This document shows positions 5,712 through 5,929 of a stretch of DNA of 5,929 bases, in pieces. Position 1 is the stretch's first letter. The number at the start of each line of letters is the position of its first letter. Origin of the DNA: an uncultured Rhodobiaceae bacterium (GTDB taxonomy: Archaea; Thermoplasmatota; Poseidoniia; Poseidoniales; Poseidoniaceae); the NCBI GenBank assembly GCA_937911445.1, contig CALDQY010000203.1:1-5929 (forward strand), read 5' to 3'. Both the position numbers and the translations under genes were made by a program. Under the pieces are notes generated by a model. It ran no database searches, was not told the DNA's origin, and worked only from the letters and a program-made list of their open reading frames with translations.

Positions 5712-5929
5712 TTCCTCTTCATACTGGAGATTTTTGTCCTGCATGAATCCGGCCAGTGGACCAATTCCTTCACGTCCAAGAATACCCATCATTGCCACAA
5801 TCGTCACAACACCAGCAACCAATGCAGCATACGGCAACCACGGGAGTCGGCCTTCGATTGTCCGGGGTGATACCAACCAGGTAAATCGCAGTTGGTCTTC
5901 ATCATCGAATCGCTTGGACCAAAGGAACA
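5709..5929 (-). CDS. C-terminal end of a membrane protein, truncated by the window edge
   Basis: Only the last 72 residues are visible. The start lies beyond the right edge of the window, and the TAG stop is at 5711-5709. The visible part opens with a charged segment (Ser-Lys-Arg-Phe-Asp-Asp-Glu-Asp), continues through LRFTWLVSPRTIEGRLPW, and then has one hydrophobic helix at about visible residues 30-50 (LPYAALVAGVVTIVAMMGIL). It ends in a short polar tail with Glu-Glu-Glu at the C-terminus. This is the look of a C-terminally anchored or multi-pass membrane protein. I do not recognise the family and cannot assign a function from this fragment. It precedes trpS on the same strand with 52 nt between them. 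Confidence 0.7.
   Translation of the reverse strand, partial: FLWSKRFDDEDQLRFTWLVSPRTIEGRLPWLPYAALVAGVVTIVAMMGILGREGIGPLAGFMQDKNLQYEEE

Noticed and set aside
1..5929. Mobile element, CRISPR array or defence system
   Set aside because: No direct repeat series, terminal repeats, transposase, integrase or defence-type domain is visible. The genes are conserved housekeeping ones with similar base composition.

Overview
The window looks like chromosomal housekeeping DNA from an archaeon. The evidence is a KH/metallo-beta-lactamase/beta-CASP ribonuclease of the aCPSF1 (FttA) type, a threonine-protease 20S proteasome beta subunit, a ZPR1-type zinc-finger protein, an archaeal/eukaryotic-type tryptophanyl-tRNA synthetase and a SepF-like (DUF552) protein. 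Shine-Dalgarno sites of the archaeal GGAGG/GGTGAT kind precede several starts. The gene mix fits a euryarchaeon. My guess is Thermoplasmatota, possibly a marine Poseidoniales-like lineage, but nothing in the sequence proves the lineage.

Layout: (1) 77-361 (+), a small two-helix membrane protein of unknown role. Its stop abuts the stop of the convergent next gene. (2) 362-2266 (-), aCPSF1/FttA, transcribed after psmB. (3) 2344-2970 (-), proteasome beta subunit psmB. (4) 2971-3116, a divergent intergenic region with two short inverted repeats, probably holding the promoters of both flanking transcripts. (5) 3117-3695 (+), a SepF-like protein. (6) 3695-4279 (+), a ZPR1 zinc-finger protein, coupled to the SepF-like gene by a TGATG stop/start overlap with a strong Shine-Dalgarno site. 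(7) 4271-5656 (-), trpS, whose 3' end overlaps the ZPR1 gene tail to tail by 9 nt. (8) 5709-5929 (-), the C-terminal 72 residues of a membrane protein that runs off the window edge, probably cotranscribed with trpS.

How the genes relate: psmB and fttA form a likely two-gene transcript joining protein degradation with 3'-end RNA cleavage and transcription termination. The divergent pair joins a probable FtsZ-anchoring division factor with a zinc-finger protein of the ZPR1 family. Every intergenic space is short, and both convergent gene pairs have no space at all between stop codons.

I see no tRNA, rRNA, CRISPR array, insertion sequence or defence system. This is a conserved core region. The points worth a second look are details: the extra CxxC in ZPR1, the large insertion in TrpRS, the SepF-like/ZPR1 coupling, and small RNA hairpins or inverted repeats in the gaps.
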